A stretch of 37,473 nucleotides of DNA from positions 1 through 37,473 of the forward strand of contig JAGVXM010000014.1 of the NCBI GenBank assembly GCA_018303785.1, given 5' to 3'. Source of the stretch: Candidatus Pacearchaeota archaeon. GTDB lineage: Archaea; Nanobdellota; Nanobdellia; Pacearchaeales; GW2011-AR1. Under the pieces are notes generated by a model. The model had not been told where the DNA came from. It saw nothing but the letters and a program-made list of their open reading frames with translations, and did not search any database. This document shows positions 15,917 to 23,650 of the stretch, piece after piece (position 1 is the stretch's first letter; each line of letters starts with the position of its first letter). The position numbers and the translations under genes are program-made.

Positions 15917-15976
15917 AATTTATTAATGGCTAACAATTTTTAAATGTTCTCCAAAAAATTCATTGGTCTAAAGTAA

Positions 15977-16303
15977 TTAATTTTGTAGCCGCTCAAGTTT
16001 TCTTTTAATATCTTCTAATTCTTTTATTATTTCTCTAGGTTCGTTAATATCCCAATTAATTTCATCTTTATTATTTTTGTAATTTTGCTGCTGTGGCAAA
16101 TTTCCGAGAGTTATCTTAATTTTATTATACACAAAATCGATATCTTCCTTTAATTCTTTTTTTAAAGCTAATTCCCTCTTTCTTAAATTTTTATAATTTT
16201 TGAGCCTGCGCAATGAATTAAGAATTCCAATTTCGCAGTTTAAAATTGTTTTTTTTGTGTCAAGTGCGTCGACATAATCAATCTTAACATGCCGATATTC
16301 CAT
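15977..16303 (-). CDS. Coiled-coil protein, second gene of a lineage-specific pair
   Basis: This 108-residue protein is strongly charged and almost wholly helical, with long Lys/Glu-rich stretches (NYKNLRKRELALKKELKEDIDFVYNKIK and ELEDIKRKLERL). It has no signal peptide or membrane span. It starts at the TAATG junction with the previous gene, overlapping its stop by one nt, so the two are coupled. I do not recognise a named family. The physical pairing suggests the two coiled-coil proteins form a complex. Confidence 0.65.
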   Translation of the reverse strand: MEYRHVKIDYVDALDTKKTILNCEIGILNSLRRLKNYKNLRKRELALKKELKEDIDFVYNKIKITLGNLPQQQNYKNNKDEINWDINEPREIIKELEDIKRKLERLQN

Positions 16304-16869
16304 TATAAACTGCTAAACAAATTAGAATCAATAGCATTCAATTTAGATTTAATTAATTGAGCTTCGCGTTCCCATTCATTTAATTCAATTTCCTCACGAT
16401 CTTTGATATCTTTAATTTTAGAAAGATTTTTTTCAATATCTTCTAACTTTTCTTTAATTTCTCGAATTGAATCTTGTGTTTCTTGAAATTTATCTAAACG
16501 GACATAGATTGGTTCTGCTGTTTTTGATTTTTTGGTTTCAAATTTACTCGGAGCCATGGATGCAGATATTTTTGGAGGTGCTTTTTGTTCGGTCACTGGT
16601 TCAAATGATGGCATTATTGATGGGCGAATTGCTTTCGATTCAGGAATCATCATAACTGATTTTTCAGGAGGAACATCAAACCTTGATTTTTGCATATCAT
16701 TATGAACTGTAGTTGAGATGTTAGGTTCAGGAAGTGTTGGAAGATAATTTGAAAGACTAGGAACAAATGCGTCATTCTCTTTTTTCGGCAATGCCAAGTC
16801 AGGAAGCCTTGGCAATTCATTGCTATCTGGCAAATCCGGAATTTTTTCTTCTTTTGTAAACCAACTCAT
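16303..16869 (-). CDS. Proline-rich / coiled-coil protein, first gene of a pair
   Basis: The 188-residue protein begins MSWFTKEEKIPDLPD and continues with repeated short LP/DLP motifs up to about residue 50, a Pro/Ser-rich disordered middle, and a C-terminal coiled coil (about 115-180). There is no membrane segment. The N-terminal short linear motifs could be docking peptides. A Shine-Dalgarno-like GAGGTG lies at 16874-16879, four nt before the ATG, which is unusual in this window. The stop overlaps the next ATG (TAATG). I do not know its function; structure and coupling suggest a scaffolding role with its neighbour. Confidence 0.65.
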   Translation of the reverse strand: MSWFTKEEKIPDLPDSNELPRLPDLALPKKENDAFVPSLSNYLPTLPEPNISTTVHNDMQKSRFDVPPEKSVMMIPESKAIRPSIMPSFEPVTEQKAPPKISASMAPSKFETKKSKTAEPIYVRLDKFQETQDSIREIKEKLEDIEKNLSKIKDIKDREEIELNEWEREAQLIKSKLNAIDSNLFSSL

Positions 16870-16873
16870 ATTT

Positions 16874-16879
16874 CACCTC
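16874..16879 (-). promoter_or_regulatory. Shine-Dalgarno site before the LP-repeat gene
   Basis: GAGGTG is read on the minus strand four nt upstream of the ATG at 16869. It is a good ribosome-binding site, unlike the mostly leaderless starts elsewhere, so this mRNA has a true 5' leader. Confidence 0.6.
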
Positions 16880-16929
16880 TTATACTAGGATATATATAAT
16901 TAAAAAGATTTGTTTATATAAATATTTGT

Positions 16930-17568
16930 CTACATATCTTTTAATTCTAATATTAATATGTCTTTTTTTAAATTGTATTTTATAATCGGTAGTTTGATGT
17001 TCAAATTTTTTGAATAAATTTTTTCTTCTGATAATGCTTTAATTTCGATTGAACTTTCTAACTCATTGATTAAAATATCTTCGACTGATTTAACGCCTGG
17101 AACCGAGATTTCATAAATAAGTCTTCCTGAATATCGCTTTAATTTTGATTCTGGCTCCTGTTTTGGTAAGTTTGAAAATTTTCTTAATTTATCTTGGATG
17201 TCTTTATTATTTATTACTCGCAATTGCCTCACGTTTTCAATCTCTTTTTTTTCTGGAAACACTTTTTTACCATTTATATAAAATTGAATATTCAATTTTC
17301 TTCCCTCTTTTGGGGCTTTTACATCTTTAACGAGCTCTTTTTGCAAATCTTTCATTTGACGTTCTAATATTTTCATTGCGTTATCAACGAATCTTTCAAT
17401 AAATGGAGTTTTTGACATTGGCATATCGCTTTCTGTAACGTCATTTTTGCCTAATATTCCAAAATCTTCTTTATCGTATTGCGAGTTTAAATTCTTGCCG
17501 CATGATGGGCAAAACTCAAATGCAGTTTTTATTTTATTTCCACATTGCGAACATTTTTTCTCGAACAT
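16930..17568 (-). CDS. Zinc-ribbon protein with Hsp20-like C-terminus
   Basis: Starting at the ATG at 17568 gives 212 residues. A zinc ribbon opens the protein (KKCSQCGNKI...EFCPSCGKNL: two CxxC pairs). A linker with a short helix (ILERQMKDLQKELVKDV) follows. The C-terminal 80 residues show the beta-rich pattern of the Hsp20/alpha-crystallin fold (GRLIYEISVPGVKSVEDI, later IKLPI and DILILELKDM). The track start (TTG at 17583) lies in AT-rich sequence. A TTTAAATAA element 28 nt before the 17568 ATG supports a leaderless start there. Possibly a chaperone-like or adaptor protein. No named family is recognised; the Hsp20 similarity is moderate. Confidence 0.6.
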   Translation of the reverse strand: MFEKKCSQCGNKIKTAFEFCPSCGKNLNSQYDKEDFGILGKNDVTESDMPMSKTPFIERFVDNAMKILERQMKDLQKELVKDVKAPKEGRKLNIQFYINGKKVFPEKKEIENVRQLRVINNKDIQDKLRKFSNLPKQEPESKLKRYSGRLIYEISVPGVKSVEDILINELESSIEIKALSEEKIYSKNLNIKLPIIKYNLKKDILILELKDM

Positions 17569-17666
17569 ACTTTTATATAACAAGTGTTTATTTAAAAGTT
17601 TTTGGATGGTGATTATGGCACGATAAAATATTTATATTGATTTTGAGTAGACATTAGAAAAGAGGC

Positions 17667-18359
17667 ATGGACAAAGATTTTGAATCAAGAAAACAAGAAA
17701 TTGGAAAGAGATATCATATTAATTTTTATAAATTGGAGAAGGAGCAGGAAAAACTAGCTAAGGGAATTGTTGTAAAAGATTCTTTTGATATTTCTCTTGC
17801 TGAAAGGTTTGGCGCTTTTGACACTATTTTTATTAATAATAAAATTCTTTGTTGTTTTATTGTCTGTGATTCTCAGTATGAAATAATTGATCGAGCGTAT
17901 GTTTTTGAAAAAGCTAAATTTCCTTATGTTTCAGGTTTTAGAAATTATCGTGAATTGCCGTCGATGATTGCAGCTTTTGAAAAAATAAATGAAAAACCTG
18001 ATGTTGTTTTTATTTCTGGTCAGGGCATTATTCATCCTCGATTAGGTTTAGCAAGTCATTTTGGTTTGGTTACTGGAATTCCTACTATCGGAGTTTCAAG
18101 CGGAGTTATAGAATGTGATGTAGAAAATGATAAAGATAATAGCGATATTTTAAAAAAAGGTAAAAGGGTTGGTAAGGTTTTGCTTGTAAAAATTGGCAGC
18201 AGCCCATTATATGTTAGTCCTGGACACAATATTTCTGTAAAGACAGCATATGAACTAAGCAAGAAGTTAGTCGTTATTCCTCATAAACGTCCTGAACCTT
18301 TACATCTTGCTAGTAAATACACGAGTAAGGTACGAAAAGAAATTATTGATCATGTATAA
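17667..18359 (+). CDS. nfi: Endonuclease V homologue with altered active site
   Basis: Endonuclease V cuts DNA or RNA beside deaminated adenine (inosine). The 230-residue product keeps the fold signatures: FPYVSGFRNYRELPSM (85-100) with the catalytic glutamate E96, IIHPRLGLASH (121-131) with H123, TIGVSSG, and YVSPGHNIS near the C-terminus. Asp52 (FGAFDTIF) sits where the first metal-binding aspartate is expected. The usual second aspartate, in the strand VDGxG, is replaced by serine: here ISGQG (116-120). That position binds metal in characterised enzymes, so activity may be lost or changed. The ATG follows a GAGTAGACATTAG stretch; the gene is monocistronic and convergent with the membrane protein. 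Confidence 0.85.
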   Translation: MDKDFESRKQEIGKRYHINFYKLEKEQEKLAKGIVVKDSFDISLAERFGAFDTIFINNKILCCFIVCDSQYEIIDRAYVFEKAKFPYVSGFRNYRELPSMIAAFEKINEKPDVVFISGQGIIHPRLGLASHFGLVTGIPTIGVSSGVIECDVENDKDNSDILKKGKRVGKVLLVKIGSSPLYVSPGHNISVKTAYELSKKLVVIPHKRPEPLHLASKYTSKVRKEIIDHV

Positions 18360-18646
18360 TTTTTTAGTTTTGGGATAAATATTCTTACCAATAAACTTAC
18401 TATTAATACTGAGATTGTTGTAAACAAAAAAATGTAGACAAAATAGGAGGTTATTGAATATGTTTTTTCTGTAAAAGGGCTTTGTTGAATTTCAGATTCG
18501 TTAGTTTCATTATTCATTACAAATCCAGTTATTTTTTTAGGATTATTCTCTTGAAGTTTTCCCATATAGAATACAAGGGTGAGTGATAAGACGACAATTG
18601 CAATTACTAGTGTTGTTCGTGCAATCACCCCTCTTTTATTTATCAT
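18350..18646 (-). CDS. Two-span membrane protein coupled to AbrB
   Basis: The 98-residue product has an N-terminal hydrophobic segment (about 9-28, TTLVIAIVVLSLTLVFYMG), a polar loop of about 40 residues rich in Asn, Glu and Ser, and a second span (about 67-88), followed by a short basic tail. The loop is probably external. Its ATG overlaps the AbrB stop (ATGA, 18643-18646), so the two are translationally coupled. The 3' end overlaps the endonuclease V gene by 10 nt, converging. No family is recognised; a membrane toxin under AbrB control is one possibility but there is no direct support. Confidence 0.6.
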   Translation of the reverse strand: MINKRGVIARTTLVIAIVVLSLTLVFYMGKLQENNPKKITGFVMNNETNESEIQQSPFTEKTYSITSYFVYIFLFTTISVLIVSLLVRIFIPKLKNYT

Positions 18647-18792
18647 TTTTCTTTTTTTACGTCTTCTGGATCCAAGTCCACGGCGATAAAATCTCCTTCT
18701 TGTAATTCAAATCGATCAATTGTATCTTTGGGAATTGTTACTACAAATGAATTTCCCACTTTCCTAATCTTCGCATCGAATTTTCGTTTCAT
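18643..18792 (-). CDS. 49-aa AbrB/MazE-type DNA-binding protein (not in ORF track)
   Basis: This gene is below the length cutoff of the track. Reading from the ATG at 18792 gives 49 residues ending in TGA at 18643: MKRKFDAKIRKVGNSFVVTIP, then a helix-like DTIDRFELQEGDFIAV and an acidic end. It is a clear SpoVT/AbrB swapped hairpin and a paralogue of the island protein at 669-845, sharing MKR-x-FD-x-KI-x-K-x-GNS-x-VVTIP. It is coupled to the downstream membrane protein by a 4-nt overlap. Its upstream region contains a perfect stem-loop (18838-18861), a plausible operator for itself. Role: transcription regulator or antitoxin. Confidence 0.85.
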   Translation of the reverse strand: MKRKFDAKIRKVGNSFVVTIPKDTIDRFELQEGDFIAVDLDPEDVKKEK

Positions 18793-18837
18793 AATTGTTT
18801 GTTTTAGAATATATTGAAAAACAATTATATTTTAAGA

Positions 18838-18861
18838 CACTAAGGGAAAAATCCCTTAGTG
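18838..18861. repeat. Perfect 9-bp stem-loop, possible operator
   Basis: CACTAAGGG and CCCTTAGTG flank the loop AAAAAT. It lies upstream of the minus-strand AbrB promoter. A second element at 32846-32890 has a similar AGACACT...GTGC frame. Confidence 0.7.
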
Positions 18862-18884
18862 CACCTCTTTATCCCTTTCAGAGT

Positions 18885-18961
18885 TGTATATATAATGTAT
18901 ATACAGGTATATAAATTTTTCTGTATATACATGGTATATACGTATATATTTTGTATATACA
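18885..18961. promoter_or_regulatory. Array of TGTATATACA palindromes
   Basis: The 10-bp palindrome TGTATATACA is found at 18896-18905, 18922-18931 and 18952-18961, and variants (TGTATATATA, GTATATAC) at 18885-18894 and 18934-18941. Five related sites lie within 77 bp of the divergent promoter region. This looks like a multi-site operator for a dimeric regulator, overlapping TATA boxes of both directions. Confidence 0.6.
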
Positions 18962-19019
18962 TGACTTTTGTATTTTTTAGACACTATCTATTTATTATTT
19001 ATGTTTTGTTTTCGTGTTG

Positions 19020-19524
19020 ATGGCGAAGGAAAATTGATTTAGATCAATTGAATTTTAAGCAAATACTTGAAGAAACAGTAGCGAGTAGTGCGATTGGAAG
19101 AATATTAGCGAGTTATGGATCTAAAATGATTGGACGAGAGAAAAGGAATGCACGGTTACTTTCAACATTGTTAAATGCGAATAAAAAAGCTCCTTCGTCT
19201 TATGCAATCGTAAAATTAACCCACGAAAAAAAGAAAAAGAAGTATACCTATACTCAAGCAGTGGAATGGTTTCAAATTACATATCCTAAAGAAGCTGAGC
19301 CCTTATTGTCAAAATTGAATGAAGAATATAATACAAAAGAAAAGGCAATTGTTTATGGGTTGAAAAAAGGTAAAAATTTTCCTGATGAGTATTACGTTAA
19401 AGTTTTAGAGGATTTGCTGGAAATACCCTCACAAGAAGCAATTATTCTGTATCATGGAGTTTTGAAGCCATTTATTGGCAGGGTTACAGAAGAAGGCGGA
19501 TTAATAAGATTAGTAGTTGGTTGA
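19020..19524 (+). pseudogene. Unknown gene with apparent frameshift after the 4th codon
   Basis: The track ORF starts at TTG 19048 (158 residues). A TATA-like TTTATTATTT lies 29 nt upstream of an ATG at 19020, which reads MAKEN and stops. Removing one A from the run AAAA at 19030-19033 gives MAKEIDLDQLNFKQIL..., joining perfectly to the long frame. So either the gene has a one-base insertion or it starts inefficiently at TTG. The product is soluble and basic, with a helical N-terminus and two short motifs (YTYTQAVEWF, EYYVKVLEDLLEIPSQ). I do not recognise a family. It sits downstream of the TGTATATACA array, so it may be the regulated gene. Confidence 0.5.
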
Positions 19525-19540
19525 TTAATTTCAGATAATT

Positions 19541-19549
19541 TTTTATAGC
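19541..19549 (+). promoter_or_regulatory. metG: TATA box of metG
   Basis: TTTTATAGC lies 28 nt upstream of the ATG at 19569, as for a leaderless transcript. It decides against the track start (TTG at 19563). Confidence 0.5.
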
Positions 19550-19568
19550 TCGAATTTCTGAATTGAAT

Positions 19569-21026
19569 ATGTCAAGAGAGAAATTTTACATAACGACTCC
19601 AATTTATTATCCTAATGATATTCCCCATATAGGTCATGCTTATACTACTTTGGCTGCAGATATTATTGCGCGGTGGCAAACATTACTGGGAAAAGAAGTA
19701 TTTTTTTTGACGGGGACTGATGAACATGGGAAAAAAATTGAGCTTGCTGCGCGACAGAAAGGAAAATCGCCCAAGGCTTTTGTTGACGAATTGATACCTT
19801 CTTTTGTTGATGCGTGGAAAAAATTAAACATACGCTACTCCAGATTTTTACGAACTACTGAAAAAGAACATGAGGCTGTTGTTCAGTCATTATTGAACTC
19901 TGTACGAAAAAAAGGAGACATTTATCTGGGAACTTATGAAGGATATTATTGCACTGATTGTGAAGCATATTACACAGAAAAAGATGCGCCTGAATTAAAA
20001 TGCCCTATTCATCATAAAACTTTGGAAAAGCTTCAGGAAAAAAGTTATTTCTTTAAATTAAGCAAATATCAAAAACAATTGTTATCGTATTATAAAAAAA
20101 ATAAATTATTTTTGTCTCCGGAATTTAGAAGCAATGAAATTATTAATAGAGTCAGCGAGGGATTGCAGGATTTAAGCATTTCTAGAACAAGTTTTTCGTG
20201 GGGTATTCCTATTCCTTTTGATGAAAAACATATTACTTATGTTTGGTTCGATGCATTGGCAAATTATTTGACGGGTATAGGTTATCTAAATGATAAAAAA
20301 AAATTTAAAAAATTTTGGCCTGCTGATGTACATTTAGTTGGAAAGGATATATCTTGGTTTCATTGTGTTATTTGGCCTGCAATGCTTTTTTCTGCTGGCA
20401 TTGAACCTCCGCGACAGATTTTTTCACATGGATGGTGGACTTTTGATAAAGAAAAAATTTCAAAATCACGAGGAAAAGTAATAAATGTTGACGAGCTTAT
20501 TGCAATCGCTGGAGTTGATTCTGCAAGGTATTTTTTATTTCGAGAGACCCCATTCGGACAGGATGGTGATTTTTCTGAAAAGGAATTGATAGAAAAACAT
20601 AATAATGAGTTAGCGAATAAATTAGGAAATTTGTTTTCTCGCGTAACTAGTTCAGCTGAAAAAAATGGAATTAAAAAAATTGAAAATAAATTAATAAAAA
20701 AATTGGCATTGAAGGAGATTGAGAAAAAAATGGAAGATTTAGAAATTGATAAGGCATTGTCAACAATTTTTTCATTTATTGATAAGTGCAACGAATATAT
20801 TCAGGAAAAAAAGCCATGGGAATCAGAGACTACAGATAAAGATAAAATATTATACGAATTAATTGACAGCATTAAAGCAATTGCTATTTTGTTGTGGCCT
20901 TTTATTCCTGAGACGAGTGAGAAAATTGCACGGCATTTAGATTTTGAAATTTCATATGAAAATATTAAGAAAGCTTATCAAGGAAATACAATAAAAAAAG
21001 CAGATATTTTGTTTAAGAAAATTTAA
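19569..21026 (+). CDS. metG: Methionyl-tRNA synthetase (Thermus-like, short form)
   Basis: Charges tRNA-Met. Starting at the ATG at 19569 gives 485 residues. The class I signatures are PHIGHAY near residue 17 and KISKS. The zinc knuckle is CTDC...CPIH, the Cys3His type seen in Thermus-like MetRS. The DALANYL segment and anticodon-binding helices with KPWE complete the core. The C-terminal tRNA-binding (Trbp111) domain of longer MetRS is absent. Like the LeuRS and AlaRS of this window, it looks bacterial rather than archaeal. It stands alone behind its own promoter and converges with mcm (20-nt gap). Confidence 0.93.
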   Translation: MSREKFYITTPIYYPNDIPHIGHAYTTLAADIIARWQTLLGKEVFFLTGTDEHGKKIELAARQKGKSPKAFVDELIPSFVDAWKKLNIRYSRFLRTTEKEHEAVVQSLLNSVRKKGDIYLGTYEGYYCTDCEAYYTEKDAPELKCPIHHKTLEKLQEKSYFFKLSKYQKQLLSYYKKNKLFLSPEFRSNEIINRVSEGLQDLSISRTSFSWGIPIPFDEKHITYVWFDALANYLTGIGYLNDKKKFKKFWPADVHLVGKDISWFHCVIWPAMLFSAGIEPPRQIFSHGWWTFDKEKISKSRGKVINVDELIAIAGVDSARYFLFRETPFGQDGDFSEKELIEKHNNELANKLGNLFSRVTSSAEKNGIKKIENKLIKKLALKEIEKKMEDLEIDKALSTIFSFIDKCNEYIQEKKPWESETTDKDKILYELIDSIKAIAILLWPFIPETSEKIARHLDFEISYENIKKAYQGNTIKKADILFKKI

Positions 21027-21046
21027 TTATTTTTTGTGTCGGCTAA

Positions 21047-23056
21047 TCATCTGCTTTGTACATCTTGCAAGAATCCTTGCTTAGGCTGAAAAACGTCGCC
21101 GGATTTTTTAAGTTTTTCAATTGCATCTTCAAATTCCAGATCTGTTAAATCTGGTAGTTCTTTTCTGATTTCTTCCATAGGAATTTGTTTTCCAAATTTT
21201 TCTTCCATTCTTTTTAATGTTTCTTTTAGGAGAATAACTTTGTTTCTTTTGTTTGAAGAAATTTTCGAAGAAAATCTGTCTATATCGAAGGTTTTTGTTT
21301 CAGGATCATAACCGACTTGCATTAGGTAGTATTTTGTTAAACGAATTGCAACATCTGCATCCTGTTGATCTACTGTTGCGGATAGCCTTGATTTTGCATG
21401 GGCTTCGGCTAGACGTACTAGTCCTTGTAGTTGTCGAGCTGAAATTGAGATCGATCTTGATTCCCCTTCTATACTCATGCGTCGCATTTTAACATAAAAT
21501 CCTTTAATTTCATTGACCGCATCTTCCGTTAGCTTAGGGAATATTTTTTGTTTTGCAAATGCAATATATTTTTTAAATAACTCAATATCAATGTCTGGTT
21601 TAACTCCTTTCATTTGATGCATGTTCAAAACATGTGTAGCGATTGCATTATCCTGATCTTTATTTGGCAGGTCACGTAAAATAAATATTAAATCAAAACG
21701 ATTAATTAATGTTGGAGGTAAGTCAATTTGTTCGGTAATTGATTGTGTTGGTTCAAATCTTCCGAATTTTGGATTTCCTGCAGCGAGTACTGAGGTTTCT
21801 GCACGAAGTGTTGCCTGTACGTTTGCTTTTGAAATTGTGACGGTTTGTTGTTCAAGTGCTTCATGCATCGCGCTTCTGTCTTGAGGATCCATCTTTTCAA
21901 TTTCGTCAATGCAGATTATTCCTTTATTTGCTAAAACCATTGCTCCTGCTTCGAGCGACCATCCTTTGAGAAATTCATCTTTGATAACTGTTGCGGTTAT
22001 TCCTGCTCCAGTGGCTGCTTTACCTACAATGTATCTTCCTTTTGGCGCAATATTGGAAATAAATTTTAAGGTGACGGATTTTGCAACTCCTGGATCTCCT
22101 ATAAGGAATAAATGAATATCGCCTCTTGATACTGTTCCATCATCGCTTATTTTTCTGACTCCGCCGAACATTTGTAAAACTAATGCTTCTTTAATTTCCT
22201 CATATCCCCAAATACTAGGTGCAATGCTTTCGCGCAATTTTCTGAATACTTCAGGATCTTCGGCTAGTTCTTGAATCTGGCGTTCATCTTCTTCAGTTAT
22301 ATCTAACTCTTCATAAGTTGTTTCTAATGGGATTACGTTGTTTGCTTCAATAGCTAAATCAAACCGCGTAGAAATGGATCCAGAGGGTAAGGGAACTGGA
22401 ACTTCTTTTAATATGCCTAATACTCTTACTTTGCTTCCTGGCGTCGTTTTTTCCTCCATAATTGGTTCAACCATATCTTCATTCAAAAAGACATTCATTC
22501 TTCGTGGCTGTTCTCCTCCCGTTAATGATTCTGGTGATTCTTCAATTACTAATCGTTGTGCGTCTACCATTATTTTTGAAATTAATCTAAATGCTCCTTT
22601 TCTTCCACATGAACATCTAGATGGCTCCCGAAACTTTTTTTCTATTTGGAGAACTGAAATAACTGTTCCACATGAAGGACATTCAAATTTAGCGTTTACA
22701 ACTTGAGGTCTTACTTCTGAAGCTTGACGAACTAATCCCTCAAAAAATATTAATTTATTCAAATGATTTGCTCTAATGGTTCTTATCTTTACTTTTTGCG
22801 TTTCTGGTAAATTATTGAATCTAATTCTTGGAATTTTTATTAAACCTGTCTCTTCTAATGCAGTTTCCAATAATTGCAGCATTTCTTCCGGACTTGACAT
22901 AATTGCTTCTGCTAACATTGGGGAAGTTGAGGCTAGGTCATCAAAATTGACAAAAACTACTTTTCTTCCTTTCCTGACACTATCTCCGATTTCTTTTTTA
23001 TAGGTGTCAAAAAATAATTTCGCCTCTTCTATCAACTCTTCTGTAACTGATACCAT
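21047..23056 (-). CDS. mcm: MCM replicative DNA helicase
   Basis: Hexameric helicase that unwinds DNA at archaeal replication forks. The 669-residue product has the N-terminal oligomerisation domain with a zinc site (CPSC at about 126, then CSC 20 residues later), the AAA+ core with Walker A GDPGVAKSV, Walker B IICIDEIEKM, sensor-1 region AAGNPKFG and arginine-finger segment LINRFDLIF, and a C-terminal winged-helix domain (EDAIEKLKKSG). The length is normal for archaeal MCM. A CTTATAAATT element about 30 nt before the ATG supports the start. The gene faces away from the unknown gene at 23168. Confidence 0.97.
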   Translation of the reverse strand: MVSVTEELIEEAKLFFDTYKKEIGDSVRKGRKVVFVNFDDLASTSPMLAEAIMSSPEEMLQLLETALEETGLIKIPRIRFNNLPETQKVKIRTIRANHLNKLIFFEGLVRQASEVRPQVVNAKFECPSCGTVISVLQIEKKFREPSRCSCGRKGAFRLISKIMVDAQRLVIEESPESLTGGEQPRRMNVFLNEDMVEPIMEEKTTPGSKVRVLGILKEVPVPLPSGSISTRFDLAIEANNVIPLETTYEELDITEEDERQIQELAEDPEVFRKLRESIAPSIWGYEEIKEALVLQMFGGVRKISDDGTVSRGDIHLFLIGDPGVAKSVTLKFISNIAPKGRYIVGKAATGAGITATVIKDEFLKGWSLEAGAMVLANKGIICIDEIEKMDPQDRSAMHEALEQQTVTISKANVQATLRAETSVLAAGNPKFGRFEPTQSITEQIDLPPTLINRFDLIFILRDLPNKDQDNAIATHVLNMHQMKGVKPDIDIELFKKYIAFAKQKIFPKLTEDAVNEIKGFYVKMRRMSIEGESRSISISARQLQGLVRLAEAHAKSRLSATVDQQDADVAIRLTKYYLMQVGYDPETKTFDIDRFSSKISSNKRNKVILLKETLKRMEEKFGKQIPMEEIRKELPDLTDLEFEDAIEKLKKSGDVFQPKQGFLQDVQSR

Positions 23057-23167
23057 CTTTAATTAGAATACTCTAATAATTTATAAGTATTTATCGTTTT
23101 AGTTGTTTAGAGCAAAACTTATACAGGAGTATAGATATCTTTAAATTTTGATTTATGATCAATATGA

Positions 23168-23650
23168 ATGTTCCGTTATACGGTTACAGATTTAGAAAAA
23201 TCATTAACTGAAAAACACCATATTTTTATTGGAGAACCAGTAGAAATCGAATGTTTTAAGAATATTTCTCTTTTTGAATTAGCTGGTGTGGAAAATTATA
23301 ATTTTATTATGGAGCGCATTATTGCAGCAAATTCTCTAAATACATTGCAAACTGCTCAACATAAATTTATTTTGCCTAAAGCTAATGGAGTTTGTTTGTT
23401 CAACCAGAAAACTGGTTTGGATAAAAATTTAAATATGGATATAGCCGAATGCTACTTGAAATATTATTTTGAGGAGAGGCATCCCTCAAAAGTTATTGGA
23501 ACAATTATTAGTGATATGAGTGATCCTGCTTATTCATCTTTTGAAATACCTATGATACGTCTTTATGGAAAAGGATATTGGAATGAATGTAATATTGCTG
23601 TTGGAAAAATTACCTTCAATATTTCAGGATATTGTTTTTACAAGAAATAA
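23168..23650 (+). CDS. Hypothetical 160-aa protein
   Basis: I do not recognise this protein. It is soluble, with several cysteines and aromatic residues and no signal sequence. The middle has a helical stretch (IMERIIAANSLNTLQTAQHKFILP) followed by a GVCLFNQKTGLD turn, and the C-terminus has strands ending in YCFYKK. The start at 23168 is used because a TTTAAATTTT element lies about 27 nt upstream; an ATG at 23164 in another frame reads only 15 codons. The gene is divergent from mcm and convergent with tbp, with stop adjacent to stop. Confidence 0.55.
   Translation: MFRYTVTDLEKSLTEKHHIFIGEPVEIECFKNISLFELAGVENYNFIMERIIAANSLNTLQTAQHKFILPKANGVCLFNQKTGLDKNLNMDIAECYLKYYFEERHPSKVIGTIISDMSDPAYSSFEIPMIRLYGKGYWNECNIAVGKITFNISGYCFYKK

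Noticed and set aside
18885-18961. Replication origin in the TATATAC-rich region
   Set aside because: No cdc6/orc1 gene or mini-ORB motif is nearby. The palindromes fit an operator better, though strand-skew analysis of the full genome would decide.
20360-20791. 143-aa minus-strand ORF inside metG
   Set aside because: The metG frame on the other strand has catalytic motifs throughout; this one is low-complexity Ser/Phe-rich reverse-strand sequence.
22338-22706. 122-aa plus-strand ORF inside mcm
   Set aside because: It is antisense to the zinc domain of MCM and has no motif or promoter. It is a shadow.
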